From Pinus tabuliformis (Eukaryota > Streptophyta > Pinopsida > Pinales > Pinaceae), in the NCBI GenBank assembly GCA_031772625.1, contig CM062818.1, forward strand, positions 216,125,742-216,189,741: 64,000 nucleotides of DNA. The letters run 5' to 3'. Below, piece after piece: positions 10,851 through 21,270 of the stretch; within the stretch, counting starts at the first letter, position 1; each line of letters opens with the position of its first letter. Under the pieces are notes generated by a model. The model ran no database searches. It was given only the letters and a program-made list of their open reading frames with translations, and was not told the DNA's origin. The translations under genes and the position numbers were made by a program.

Positions 10851-11432
10851 CCAATTTTTCCAATATAATTAAAAATGAAAACTCTCAAGACTACAAGGGA
10901 AATTGGAATAGATCTGATAGAAGCAAAAACACAGTGCCTACAACAACTTAATGAGTTATATGAAGCACGTCTATTTGCTATCCAACACACTACTAATATA
11001 CAACAATAAAGAGCTAAATGGCATGATTGACTGATTAAAATGAAATCATTCCAAAAAGGTGATTGGGCATTGCTATATGAATGCAGGTTTCAGGATTTTC
11101 TAGGGAAATTATAGACAAGGTGGCTCAGGCCATATGAAATCAAAGAAGTCCATAATAATGGTACCATAACTCTAAACGTTATTGATGAATTTGGTATCTC
11201 CTTTTTAGTAAACGGACATCAATTACACCTCTACCACCAACCATTCATGAATAAATACTTTATCACAACTGTTGTTCCCTTTATAGCGAATAATGTTCCC
11301 TTTATCGCGACTTTTGTTCCCTTTATTGTGACTATGGTTCCCTTCAGCACAGTTGCTATTCCCTTTGGCACATTTGTTGTTCCCTTTGGCACAATGTGTT
11401 GTTCCTTTAATGATGGTTGTTGTTCCCTTTGA
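10851..11432 (+). pseudogene. pol: C-terminal end of Athila-like pol with in-frame heptapeptide tail
   Basis: The integrase C-terminal region can be followed past several stops to an open segment ending NGHQLHLYHQPFMNKY (the usual end of such pols is an NGHRLKxYxG-type motif). Without a stop, the same frame runs on into the 21-bp array, coding VPFIxxx heptapeptides (VVPFIANNVPFIATFVPFIV) until a stop at 11430-11432. The tail is hydrophobic. Whether it was ever translated or is a microsatellite-like expansion beyond the original stop is unknown. Confidence 0.6.
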
Positions 11433-11480
11433 TTGTTGATTCCTTTCAAAACAATTATTGTTCCCTTTGAGCCATGTTGT
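11274..11480. repeat. 21-bp tandem array, GTTCCCTTT units
   Basis: Units start at 11274, 11295, 11316, 11337, 11358, 11379, 11401 and 11422, with irregular ones at 11438 and 11460. The constant part is GTTCCCTTT; the rest varies. A period of 21 keeps the reading frame, and most units encode V-P-F plus four residues. Confidence 0.9.
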
Positions 11481-12830
11481 CTCTATTTTTCACAAAATTG
11501 ACAATAATATTTAAAAGTGTAATAAGCATTGATATTTACTCTATCATGGTGTCAAGAATAAAGTATTATCTAACATCGTATGAAGAACATTTTTTCTCCT
11601 CTCGCACATCCTATCAATTTAAATATTTGTTTTATATTCAGAGTTTTATGAAAGAATCATAAAATGTTCATAATCTATCACCACCATAGTAGTTTCATCT
11701 TTTGTGTACATATTTGAATGGTGATTCTCTTTTAACAGAACAAAGGAATGATACATACTTTATTTGGAATCTTCTTTTTTCCTTCCACCATGCTTAAACT
11801 CTTAAGGAGATGATGAGCCACCCTTGATGATAAATAGATCAATTTTAAAAAAAATATGACACTTAAAGTTAGATATTCTCAAAGGATAGGGTGTCCCATC
11901 AAGAGATGACCTACCATGATTATAGGAAAATAACATAAGTGTCATTCCCACTATGGTCACCAAACCAGGGTAATGGCCTTTGACACTAGTGTCAAAAAGA
12001 CAAGAGGTCCCATCATGAGCTATCTTGTTCACTTCGTTATCATCCAATGAGTAACATTGTTGTTATCTAGTCACCACACCAGAATAATGACCTTTTGAGA
12101 AAAATGAATTACAATAATAATATTATCTATAATTCGTAGGACACTGGATCATCTATAGGTTAAAAAGGTAACCTTGTTGAGGCAATGGACGCCTGCTGGT
12201 AGCAGTGGCTCTGCCTATGGCATTGGAATATATCTTGAATTTCCTTATCATGATTATATCATTAGTCCTCCTTTTTCTTAATAAAGAGACCACCATCATC
12301 AATATCTACATTATCTTTTTAGAAAACAACTAAAGGTGGTATATTAACTATGACATGAACAAATTCTAAATTTTCAGACCTCCTTAATATGCATTTTACT
12401 TATAAAGGAATGTCGCCCGATATATGCTTTTATGATCTCCAAAGGTTATTTATTAAGGAAATATTTTTACACATGGTATATCATTATAATCATGCTTTTT
12501 AAAAGTTCCTAAAGATTATTGTACATCAACAATCCATACATTTATGATTGATTGTTGATGTACAATAATCTTTAGATAATTGATTGCCATACAATTATCG
12601 CAATGTGCGCCCGATTTGACCAATCCCCTTTGCGATAATGATTGCTTTTGTGTGAACATTTAATTTCCATAACTTTTCTGGTCGTGGTCAACCTTTCCTA
12701 TTGGGAGGGGGTAAGGAATAACACATGCATGATGTGACTAAGCACAATTAGAAAATATGGAAAGTTTCGTCACATAAAAGCACATTAGATGATGTTACTC
12801 TACCATATTTCTCATTCTATTAGAAGAATT
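11481..12830 (+). other. Non-coding spacer between pol and the 3' ORF of the Athila-like element
   Basis: No convincing coding segment is seen. It contains a perfect 26-bp inverted repeat (12509-12575). Around 12596-12645 there is a shorter inverted pair, ATTATCGCA and TGCGATAAT. Polypyrimidine and AT-rich stretches are common. Confidence 0.6.
12509..12575. repeat. Perfect 26-bp inverted repeat with 15-nt loop
   Basis: The left arm at 12509-12534 (CTAAAGATTATTGTACATCA...) is exactly complementary to 12550-12575; the loop is CATACATTTATGATT. No mismatch is seen by eye, in contrast to the decayed surroundings. Confidence 0.93.
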
Positions 12831-12960
12831 TTGGATTGAAACAACTTTGGATATAGTTTCTTTGCAAAAATATCCTCAAAACCAACAATAATGGGGGATA
12901 AATCCATCTGAAATGAGCCTGTTACACTATGGGTGATTGAGCAAGGCTGAAGAATATTAG

Positions 12961-13780
12961 AGAGGGTGGGTTTGCTTGAATATATCACCCGATTGCAGGG
13001 ATTTGATAATGTTGTGGCTTTCGAATTTTTACAGAATTTGCATAATGAAGTCACAACGGTTAAAGGTAAGCAGATACCAACCAATGAAATGATCCCGACA
13101 TAAGTTACAGGTCTATCCACGGAAGGAGAGAAATGGATACAGAAGCATACTAGACTCTAAAGTGTGATGGAATTGTTTTCAAACCCTGGTGAAGAATTTG
13201 TCCGCAAAGGAAAATGATTCCAGCTCGCTTCATTTGGAGAACCATGGCAGGATCTTGCAAACATAATCCATCAGTACATTACATGTGACGGCCTCCATGG
13301 TATGGTAAGACCATGCCATCTCAAAGTATTGGCAACTTTAAAACAAAAAATAGTCTTAAACATGCCTTTCTTTCTTAATTTCCTTTTACATGAAGCTGCT
13401 GGTAGATTGGGTAGAACTATGGACCCAAGTGCTATAGTCAGTCACCACTGTTTAATCAAATGGATAGTCAATAGGGAATTTTCATTATCACAACTAAGCT
13501 GGGATAATTGTTTGGGATCTAATGACCCACCATCTATAGAAGAAGTGTGTGAGGAAAGAAATTCTCCTCCTGAACTAGTTAACATTCAATAAGACACAGT
13601 AAATGATCCCCCTAAACTAATAAGCAGTCAGCCAAGAGAGGCAACTGATAGTCAAATACCAGTGTTTCAGAATTTGACTAGAGCTGAGAAGAGGGTAGCC
13701 TTTGTCCCAGTTTATTTCCAACTAAGATTAGAAGCTCTAAAAGACTGGTTAGGGCAAAGTAGCCTATAGGGTTTGTTGAG
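12961..13780 (+). pseudogene. Extra 3' ORF of the Athila-like element, N-terminal part
   Basis: With a few stops and one frame change, the plus strand encodes LLEYITRLQGFDNVVAFEFL, QNLHNEVTTVKGKQIP, then TGLSTEGEKW, and after 13290 HLKVLATLKQKIVLNMPFFL. The pattern F-x-x-N-L plus V-K/R-G-K-x-I resembles the putative plant transposon-protein domain (plant mobile domain-like) that some Athila/Tat elements carry downstream of pol. Its biochemical role is not known to me. The classic Athila env-like ORF sits in the same place, but no signal peptide or membrane span is evident here. Confidence 0.55.
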
Positions 13781-15712
13781 CATGCGTTAGAGAATGAGAT
13801 GTCTCAAGAATCCCCTATGGAGCAATAGTTTAACTCACCTCAAATTTGTGAAGAGGAAATAGCCCATGTGTTGGAAAATATGGGAACCCTCTCTTCTTCT
13901 TAAGGGAATGAAGACTGTTATGAGAACCCATCTGGATAAGCTATTGATTTTGCGACCTCTACAACTACTTTTGATAATACTGAGATCTTGCCATCTTCAC
14001 CAAGCATGCATAGCTAGGAAAATTCAGAAAATTGGACTGAAACTATGAAAGAGCTAGACTTTTATAGAGAAGAGACCATTCCATTGACCCCTAATAATCA
14101 AAATTTTGAATATAACTCAATTGCTACAGTTTTGATTGATGAAAATTATGAAAAAATTGAAGTACCTCCTGTTAACGAAAATGTCACTATTACTCCATAT
14201 TTATCTACAACACCAATTTTAGAACCTACTGAAGGATTGAAAGAAAGGAATAGGAAGAGAATCAAGTTATTAAAGAAAGAAAATAAAAAATTGAGAAAAA
14301 TGATGGAACAACTTAGAAAATGGCTTAGAAACTCTAGAGGATGTTGTAGAAAGAAAATACAAAATGTGACAATTGGAGTCCTAAGCGAGAATTTCTTGAA
14401 TCATGTAGAAACACAGACTGAGGGAACTCCCATGCATCATGCAGAAACTCAGACTGAGGGAACTAGCATTAATCATGCAGAAATTTAGACTGAACGAATT
14501 CCCATTAACCACGCATAAATTCCAGCTCAGGATATTCCCACTAATTCTGTGGGAATTCAGACACATATCAACCCTTCTGTGGTTACATTGGAAGCAAAAA
14601 GCCTGACATACCTATTGATTACTATTAATAGGGATACATAAATTGAAGTAGTGCTACCCTATTCTCACTTGATCAAGGATACCACTATCCAAGTATTAAA
14701 TAGGGAATTGGGAAGGCATAAACTGTTTTTGAAACAATACCGAGAGAAAGTAATACCTTGGGCAGAACACTAAGAGTTTCTACAAAAGTACGAAGCATTG
14801 GCCGTTACTGAAGACGAAACCCATGTTGAACATAGAATGGAGAAAAAGAAAATAGATAAATTACGAGGGCAGCTCCAAAAATATTTGGAAGAAACCAAGG
14901 AAATATGTTATGTGTACTCTGATGCATTGTCTTGTATATCTCCAGCTAAAAACTATGCCATGTTTCTACTTGAATGACATTTATTACTAAAAGTACGAGC
15001 CATACGGTCTAGCCAACATTTTGAGTTCACTACTATTTCTAATTTAATTAAGTGTTTGAGAGAGTAAAAGAATAATGTTAGGTATTTCTTTTGTGAACTT
15101 TACATGCATAATTTTTTTTTGGAAGAATAGAGGAATGAGAATCCTAGTCCTTTTATTAGGGATGTACAATTCCAAGCTTTCATATCTTTTGCTAGGAATC
15201 AAATCAAATGGTATAAGGCCTATAACATATTCCAAAGAAGAGGGAATGGTTTAGACCTTTGGGTCAAAGGAGAACCTAATAGTCCAATGCGAACTTTTAT
15301 GGAGCATAAAAGGTTCATGGAACGACCTGGGGTTGCTTCCACTTTAGCCCCCACACATAAATATTTTCTCATAGTAGGTTTGGAGTATTTCGAAGAAATT
15401 GAATACGAGGCCCTGTGCACATCACAACATCAATGGAAGACATCTCCTAATGAGGTAAAAAACAGAGAGCCTTTTAATTACAGAATTTTTTAGGCAGCAA
15501 CCAATTGAGTGCAACGTTGTAGTCGAATGGTTTTGTCTGAAGGATCCACTTGGATTGGGTGTCAGTACCGATACCCTATTATCTGGTATCCTCCATACGG
15601 TTACAATGTTGAATATGTACTTTCTAAAAGAGGAGAAAATGAAGCTTTCAAGGTTCTTCAAAATAAGAATGGATTTCGAAAGTATGGTGAACATTCTTAC
15701 CCAACTTATTAG
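13781..15712 (+). pseudogene. Extra 3' ORF, C-terminal part: coiled coil, 12-residue repeats, conserved tail
   Basis: A second stretch with several stops. It includes an open segment (14045-14488) with a basic, likely coiled-coil region (KLLKKENKKLRKMMEQLRKW) and a 36-bp repeat coding HAETQTEGTxxN. Downstream are more charged heptad-like residues (14840-14920), a segment ending LFARNQIKWYK-like near 15190-15220, EHKRFMERPGVASTLAP at 15300-15350, and a final segment (15509-15712) ending YGEHSYPTY. The stop lies 66 bases before the LTR, consistent with a last gene of the element. No known domain was recognised in this half. Confidence 0.5.
14402..14580 (+). repeat. 36-bp tandem repeat (about 5 units) in the 3' ORF
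   Basis: Units begin at 14402, 14438, 14474, 14510 and about 14546, starting CATGCAGAAACTCAGACTGA and diverging towards the end. They encode a 12-residue repeat, H-A/V-E-T-Q-T-E-G-T-x-x-x. Confidence 0.85.
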
Positions 15713-15769
15713 TTGACCTTGCTACATGTTAATCATCTTTTTGCATGAGGACATGCAATAAGGTAAGAT

Positions 15770-15777
15770 GTGGGGGA
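15770..15777 (+). other. Polypurine tract
   Basis: GTGGGGGA immediately precedes the TG start of the 3' LTR, the expected plus-strand primer of an LTR element. Confidence 0.75.
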
Positions 15778-16948
15778 TGTTGGGAAATGAAAAAGGTATA
15801 ATTCTTCTCCCTATTTCCTTAAATAAACATTATGTTTTCAAGCAGGTCACCTTTAATTTGTAATGATTTAAGAGAAAAAGGATAATGAAAGCAAGTTGAC
15901 GATAGTATAGTTTGAGTCTTTTAGATATCGAAAAGGTTATAAATTGAGTAAATTGTTATGCAGATTAGTCCAATCGAATGATTGTTGTTCCCTCGAGATA
16001 TTGGAGCAAGATTTTGGATTAGTCGATACCTTATTTGTGGCAAATTATAGCTTGACGCCTGAGCGTGATCGAACACTGAAGTAAAAGGAAACTAATCATT
16101 ACTATTCGAAGATCTTTTGGTTAAAAGAGCAATCCTGAGAATTTGTCGATTCTCACGATAGCTCCATATTCAGTTTTTAATGTAATATATAAGACAATAA
16201 GTGAAAAGACAAAGGAGCTTTTTGATTATTACTTTTTCATTGTATATTGCATACATCAATCTGAATTTGAACTTTCTCAAGATCATTGTGTAAAAAAAAT
16301 TGAAGTTAATGAATTTGCGCAAGATCTTACCTCAATCCTCAGTATTGAATTTATCTAAGACAATAATTCTAGAGACGTTGGCCTAGTCACCATAGGTTCT
16401 ACTATCTGTTATTTATCATTATAGTTAGTTACTTTTCCACATTCGCAATAGTTGTGTTTCTATTCACTTGCCTTTACTTTCGTGGTAGATAATCGATCAA
16501 ATTCTGTATCTTGTAATTCTGTTATGCATCTCTTGAAATTGCTGATTAGATTGCATTACATGAATGTAAGGTTTGAGTTTGTGAATTCCGTAAGTTATCT
16601 TTAAGAAGTAAGACTTTTAAGCATTCGTATGATTTACTAGTATACCTTATGCGTAGGATTTGTTGAAGGATAGATAGAATGCCCGATGAATAAAAATACT
16701 TTTCTTTCATAAGATTGTAATTGTAAGAGTAATTATTTGTTGTCATCATTTGTCTCTGCAATGATTGAATTAGGATAATGTTTAATGTAACTTTTCTGTA
16801 GCAATCATTTTACACGCTTTCATAATCTAAAAAGCTATTCTTGCATATATTGTGTCGATAGGCTTGCAATAAGAGATGAATCCTAGGTTGATAACATTAG
16901 TGATGGTAGGATTAAGTTTATTTTAAAGAGTCATCTTCGTGCCCAACA
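15778..16948 (+). repeat. 3' LTR of the Athila-like element (about 1171 bp)
   Basis: It begins TGTTGGG directly after the polypurine tract and ends CCCAACA at 16942-16948, giving 7-bp terminal inverted repeats. A TATA-like ATATATAAG is at 16185-16193. The 5' LTR is not in the window, so identity between the LTRs cannot be used to date it. Confidence 0.82.
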
Positions 16949-18027
16949 ACAACCTATGAGGCACAAGCCCTCATCTGCAGATTTAACAGTTTTTTGTGAA
17001 AGCTAATGGATCTTTTTCACTGAATCTTTACAAATTGGACAACAAATTGTGACATACACCTCTGATCCAAAGGATTATTCATTGTAAAGTTTTCATCATC
17101 GGAAGAAAGAGAAATTATCCTACAGGAAGGCCCATGGTTTTGGGGATCAACGGGGCTCTTCGTCACTCCATGGTTCCAAGATTTTGATGCTAAAACCATG
17201 ATTGTATCAAAGATGCAGGTTTCGGTTAGGTTACATAACCTCCCCCTTCACTTTTGGAATAATCTCATGCTAGAAGGCATTGGAAATATCTTAGGACAAT
17301 ACATAAAGATCGACGAACAAAGGATAGAAGAACAAGTCTATACTTTTGCACACATATGTGTAGAGGTGGACCCCAGTAAAGATCTTCTGGATCACATCCA
17401 ACTAACAGACAACAAGAAGAACTAGACTAAAATTATGGATTTCAAGAACACAACCTTCAGATTCTGCCAAACATGACACTTACAAAATATGTTCCCTGAT
17501 GCCAAGAAAGAGAAGTGAAGGAAGAAGAAGCCAGGGAAGAAACTAATAGGATGGAAATTTCCCCCAAATGAATTAGATGATGAAGAGGAAGAAGCACTAA
17601 AGGAATTCATCCCAAATAAGAAAGAACAACACATACAAGAAAAAGAGAAAAAAAGTCGAAAATACACATATACCAATAGAGCAATAGGGCCCTATAAATA
17701 AGCTAATAAGGATACCTGAAGAAAAGGACAATGGAGGAAAAAAACGTCAACATACTCCCGGTAATTCAAATTTAGTCAAGGAAAACTCAATAATAGAAAA
17801 AAATGAATTGGCTATGATCTCATCCACACCATCTCAAGGATAATGGCCAAAGATTGAAAAGAAAAATGGAGAAAAGTATAACTTTTCTCCTTGCTATTTA
17901 GTTGATTTTTTTGTATATGAACTTATGATCATCAACCTTTGACTAGATAATGGACTTCTTGTAAGAAACCACAACATGTAATTTTGTTTTCATTAATAAA
18001 CTTACCATTTCTTTCTTGAAAAAAAAA
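16949..18027 (+). mobile_element. LINE ORF1-derived retrocopy with poly(A), no ORF2
   Basis: Directly after the LTR end comes a plant L1-type ORF1 remnant, then about 300 bases of 3' UTR-like sequence including AATAAACTTACC, ending in an A9 tract (18019-18027). No endonuclease or RT sequence lies between ORF1 and the tail. This may be an internally deleted LINE, or a retrocopy of a DUF4283-containing transcript. The 5' boundary coincides with the Athila LTR end, so the LTR element may have inserted into it. Confidence 0.6.
17060..17700 (+). pseudogene. LINE ORF1 (DUF4283-like RNA-binding domain plus zinc-knuckle remnant)
   Basis: The frame reads VKFSSSEEREIILQEGPWFW, TPWFQDFDAKTM, VRLHNLPLHFWNNLMLEGIG, and TFAHICVEVDPSK, the characteristic series of the DUF4283 domain in plant L1 ORF1 proteins (GPW, LPLHFW, CVEVD). 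Stops follow at 17423 and inside the degraded knuckle FRFCQT-stop-HLQNMFP. A lysine- and glutamate-rich tail (17500-17690) is typical of the region after the knuckle. ORF1 proteins coat LINE RNA. The first 60 codons are degenerate. Confidence 0.75.
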
Positions 18028-18700
18028 CAGATTACAAAGAATAAACTCTCCCTCTCAAGTTAAAAACAATACAGAAAATAAAAAATGAAAGGAAAAAGTT
18101 CCATTTCCGATTATTTTGGTCTACATAGTTTTCCCCTCTTTTCAATCTGAAAATTTGTGAAAAAACTAGTAACAGGGCACGCCCAGTATTGGACTCGAAC
18201 CCCCTCCCCATAATTCTCCAAAAGCTCTCCTTAAAACATATTAGGATCCCCTACAAAGCTTGATTTCTCATGCGAGGAATTCACCTCCTAGCGATATTTT
18301 TGGGTTCTATTGTGGTCAAATGCTCTTCCAAATTTGAAGATTTGCTAACTGCCTCCGCTTTTATCTAACATCAAGACATTTATCTATTTCTTTCCCTTCA
18401 ATCGAATTTCTCCAACAGACTCTATCTCATCTTTATCCAATGCCTCGATCTCAGGATGTTTTCTGTTGATATTCTTTGCATTGGGACTGTACATCTCCTT
18501 TGTAGTCCAATTGTTTTCCTGTTGTGCGGTTCTAAGTTTGAAGCATACATATTTCAGATTGCCCTTATTTGTTTGTTTTTTCTTCTTACTTTTTTTTCTT
18601 TTTTTTTTTTGTGAAGATAATGATAATAACAACTCGAGTATTCAGGAAAGCAAATTCATTTGCAATTAACTAGTGAAGAAAAAATGCCTATAGCCAGCAG

Positions 18701-18821
18701 AATATGGCCGAAGCCAGCAGAATACGGCATAGTCGTTACAAATCGCCGAAGAAGGGGGCCACAGTCAACGCCGCCGCAGGAAGTGAACGCCGCCGTAAAT
18801 TCTGCTGGCTTTGGCCATATT
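18701..18821. repeat. 23-bp inverted repeat (1 mismatch), 75-nt GC-rich loop
   Basis: 18701-18723 (AATATGGCCGAAGCCAGCAG + AAT) pairs with 18799-18821 except for one G/A position. A partial direct copy of the arm, TAGCCAGCAGAAT, sits just upstream at 18691. The loop contains repeated CGCCGCC. Confidence 0.88.
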
Positions 18822-19489
18822 GATTGTAAAAATATGTAGACTTCAGTCATATGAGAATTTCTCCCTGAAAAAGAAGAAAAAATGCCTATAGGTGCACAGA
18901 CAGGAAAATGATCTTTCCAGCAACATCCTTTCTATGAAATTAGGAAAATCTCGGATTTTGTGTCAGATTTCGTCTTAAAATTCCCACGAAATACCATTTT
19001 TATTGTTTTTGTTTGAATCCATGAAAGCCAAGTTGAGACAATAGTTCCCTATGGCCGTTTGTCATTCTTCCGAGCGACTGCAGCTCAGTAGGTTCGGTAC
19101 ACTTTCTCCTTGCATATAATAGGGAAATGATAGATCATATCTCACTTAGTACTGTCAATGGTAAGTACAAATTATAAATTTCATTTAATAACAAAATCGG
19201 TGTTCTATAAAAAAATATGGACGAAAAATTTATCATGTATTAAAACTTGTTGCAAATAATAAAAGAATATTTCTTTCGGTATTTCTGTTGATTGGTATGA
19301 TTTGGAGGTTCCACAGTCAACACGAAAACTCGAGTCCTAAACTTCCACCATGTTCAATTAACAACCGATGATTAAGGAGTAATGTATTGTCTTTATTGGC
19401 CTGGGATTGAGCTATAATTCCAATTCTATTTGACAATGGTCATTTCTACAGTTTACAATGGCACGCCATTTTCTCATCCTTCACACGTT

Positions 19490-19653
19490 CAAGTATTTGC
19501 CCATGTGTATTGTGCATTTCGTTAAGAAAATATATGTCATTTTCACCTTCTAACCGTTTTCCTTACTATACCTGCCGTAGTCAAGTATTTCCCTATGTGT
19601 ATTGTGCATTTGGTTAAGAAAATATATGTCATTTTCACGTTCTAACCATTTTC
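19490..19653. repeat. Two-copy tandem duplication, period 92
   Basis: 19490-19561 (CAAGTATTTGCCCATGTGTA...) is repeated at 19582-19653 with a handful of differences. Confidence 0.9.
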
Positions 19654-19668
19654 GTTGCCGTAAGTTTG

Positions 19669-19762
19669 GTATAACCCATTCAATTTTGTCTTTTACCGCT
19701 TATTAGTTTGTTTTGGTATAAAGCATTTAATTTTGTCTTTTACAGTTTATTAATTTGTTTTT
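19669..19762. repeat. Two-copy tandem duplication, period 46
   Basis: GGTATAACCCATTCAATTTT... at 19669 recurs at 19715 as GGTATAAAGCATTTAATTTT..., both ending in a TTAGTTTGTTTT-like segment. Confidence 0.85.
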
Positions 19763-21024
19763 GACCAAAAATATTTGTCAAGTTAAGATTAGGAAATTAA
19801 TTTTTATTATTATTTAAATTTATTTATTTTTAAATTGATTGGTTGAAGGCTTATTATTAGCTTTTTACTAACTTCTTAATTTAATAGTTGCTTTTTTTTT
19901 TAGATTTATTTCTTTTTATTTAATTTTATGATTTTTTATTTATTTAATTTATGTTTTTTAGAAGTAAAAAAAATAAGAAAGCCTATGATTTTTTTTTTTA
20001 TGATTTAAGAAAAAATCTTTTGTGAAAAAACTATAAAAAATCAATATTAATCTTGATTTTATAAATGATTTGTGATCTAATAAATTTGATTAAAAAATTG
20101 TTAATTTTTAATTTTCTATTAAAACATAATATATAAAATCCATATCAATATAACAATAATTCATTCAAAGGTGAATGTGAAATTTTAATATTACTTTCAT
20201 AGAAATGAGATTAAATATAATTTTTTTCTAATTATGAGTGTTTCCGTTTTTTTTGGGTCACTTTTTCGTTCTTTCTTTTTGTTTTATAATAGAAATATTA
20301 GGGTAAGTGGAAGTGGAAGAGAACTCCAATTAGTTTGAAGATTATGGATTTAGCTCCCTTAATATCATTGCCAACATTTGGATAGGTTACTATATTTTTA
20401 ATGGATTACATAAAACATATGTAACCTCCAAATCACCATTCTTATTCACACTCTAGTATTTTATCTGTAAACCCAATATAAATTGCCCAAGTTGTTAAGA
20501 GATTGGGATTTGTGGTTGTATAAAAGTTGAATTCGGTTTCACTAATATTTTTTGAATGATATGGGGTGCTAGGTGTCCAAAAGAACTGGCTTCAAATTCT
20601 CAATTGGGCTTCCTCATCCATTAGTTTGTGCATATATCTGGAGTCAAGTATTACAACATTTTCTATTCTTAGAATTTAATTATTTTCAACTAGTATCTAT
20701 AGGCTATACTTTGATGTAATTTAGGAACTTCAAAGATGAATATGAGATAGATAAAATGTGCAATTATTCTTGTACTACAAATATATGCAAATATTCTCTT
20801 TTCTGGGGAATTCATGGGAAAAGAAGACTTGTCACTTATTGATTCGTCCATTCCAGTGAAAGCTCTCGAGTTAAGTTGAGCACTTTATCCATCGCCAAAG
20901 AAGCCTTTCCCTCTCGCATGTGATTGCGATGCATTCAAGATCAAAGGATCGAGGGATTGTCTTAATCCCCCCTCTCTGGCCTCTAATTTAGAGATAATTT
21001 TTTTGCCTTGTGTTTTTTTCGAAG

Positions 21025-21129
21025 GATAATTTTAGAGGGGAGTTTTGTTATTTGTAATACAAATTGGTATTTTTTTTTTACCAAAGATAATTTTAAATGA
21101 GAGTTTTGTTATTTGGAATACAAATTGGT
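21025..21129. repeat. Two-copy duplication, period about 61
   Basis: GATAATTTTAGAGGGGAGTT... (21025-21069) recurs at 21086-21129 as GATAATTTTAAATGAGAGTT..., both ending ATACAAATTGGT. Confidence 0.85.
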
Positions 21130-21265
21130 TTTAGACGATTTAAACCTAAGGGTCACAACTAATAACTATTTTGTAAATTTTTTGAAAATACCTAATTTTA
21201 TAAAAAAAAATCATCTCATTGAAGTAATTCCACACATTCTTTATTCACATGCCTTATTATGTTCA

Positions 21266-21270
21266 AATAT
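21266..21270. repeat. Left target-site duplication aatat
   Basis: The five bases before LTR1 are aatat, matching 32295-32299 after LTR3. No such pair flanks the middle LTR. Confidence 0.8.

Larger units (their letters stand above)
7085..16948 (+). mobile_element. Athila-like Ty3/gypsy element, 5'-interrupted
   Basis: Order on the plus strand: end of gag, protease, RT, RNase H, integrase, a repeat tail on pol, a spacer, an extra 3' ORF, a polypurine tract and the 3' LTR. Pol before an extra ORF, the protease motif DLGAAIN in place of DSGA, and the RT motif MDDFTLFG are typical of the Athila lineage. The 5' LTR and most of gag are missing because the SIRE-like LTR abuts at 7084; they may continue left of the window. 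All frames carry stops, and the integrase core has an internal deletion. This is an old, dead copy. Confidence 0.83.
18028..21265. other. Unassigned AT-rich intergenic DNA
   Basis: No coding region or known element recognised on either strand. It includes an inverted repeat with a GC-rich loop (18701-18821), two-copy tandem duplications at 19490-19653, 19669-19762 and 21025-21129, and very AT-rich DNA at 19790-20250. The phrase GGACTCGAACCCC at 18190-18205 resembles a tRNA T-arm on the other strand but does not fold as one. Confidence 0.6.

Noticed and set aside
11274..11480. CRISPR-like array
   Set aside because: Units are contiguous 21-mers without spacers and lie in a plant retrotransposon; it is a minisatellite.
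18170..18215. Possible tRNA or tRNA-derived SINE (GGACTCGAACCCC)
   Set aside because: The T-loop-like bases do not give a complementary T-stem, and no acceptor, D or anticodon arms are found around it.
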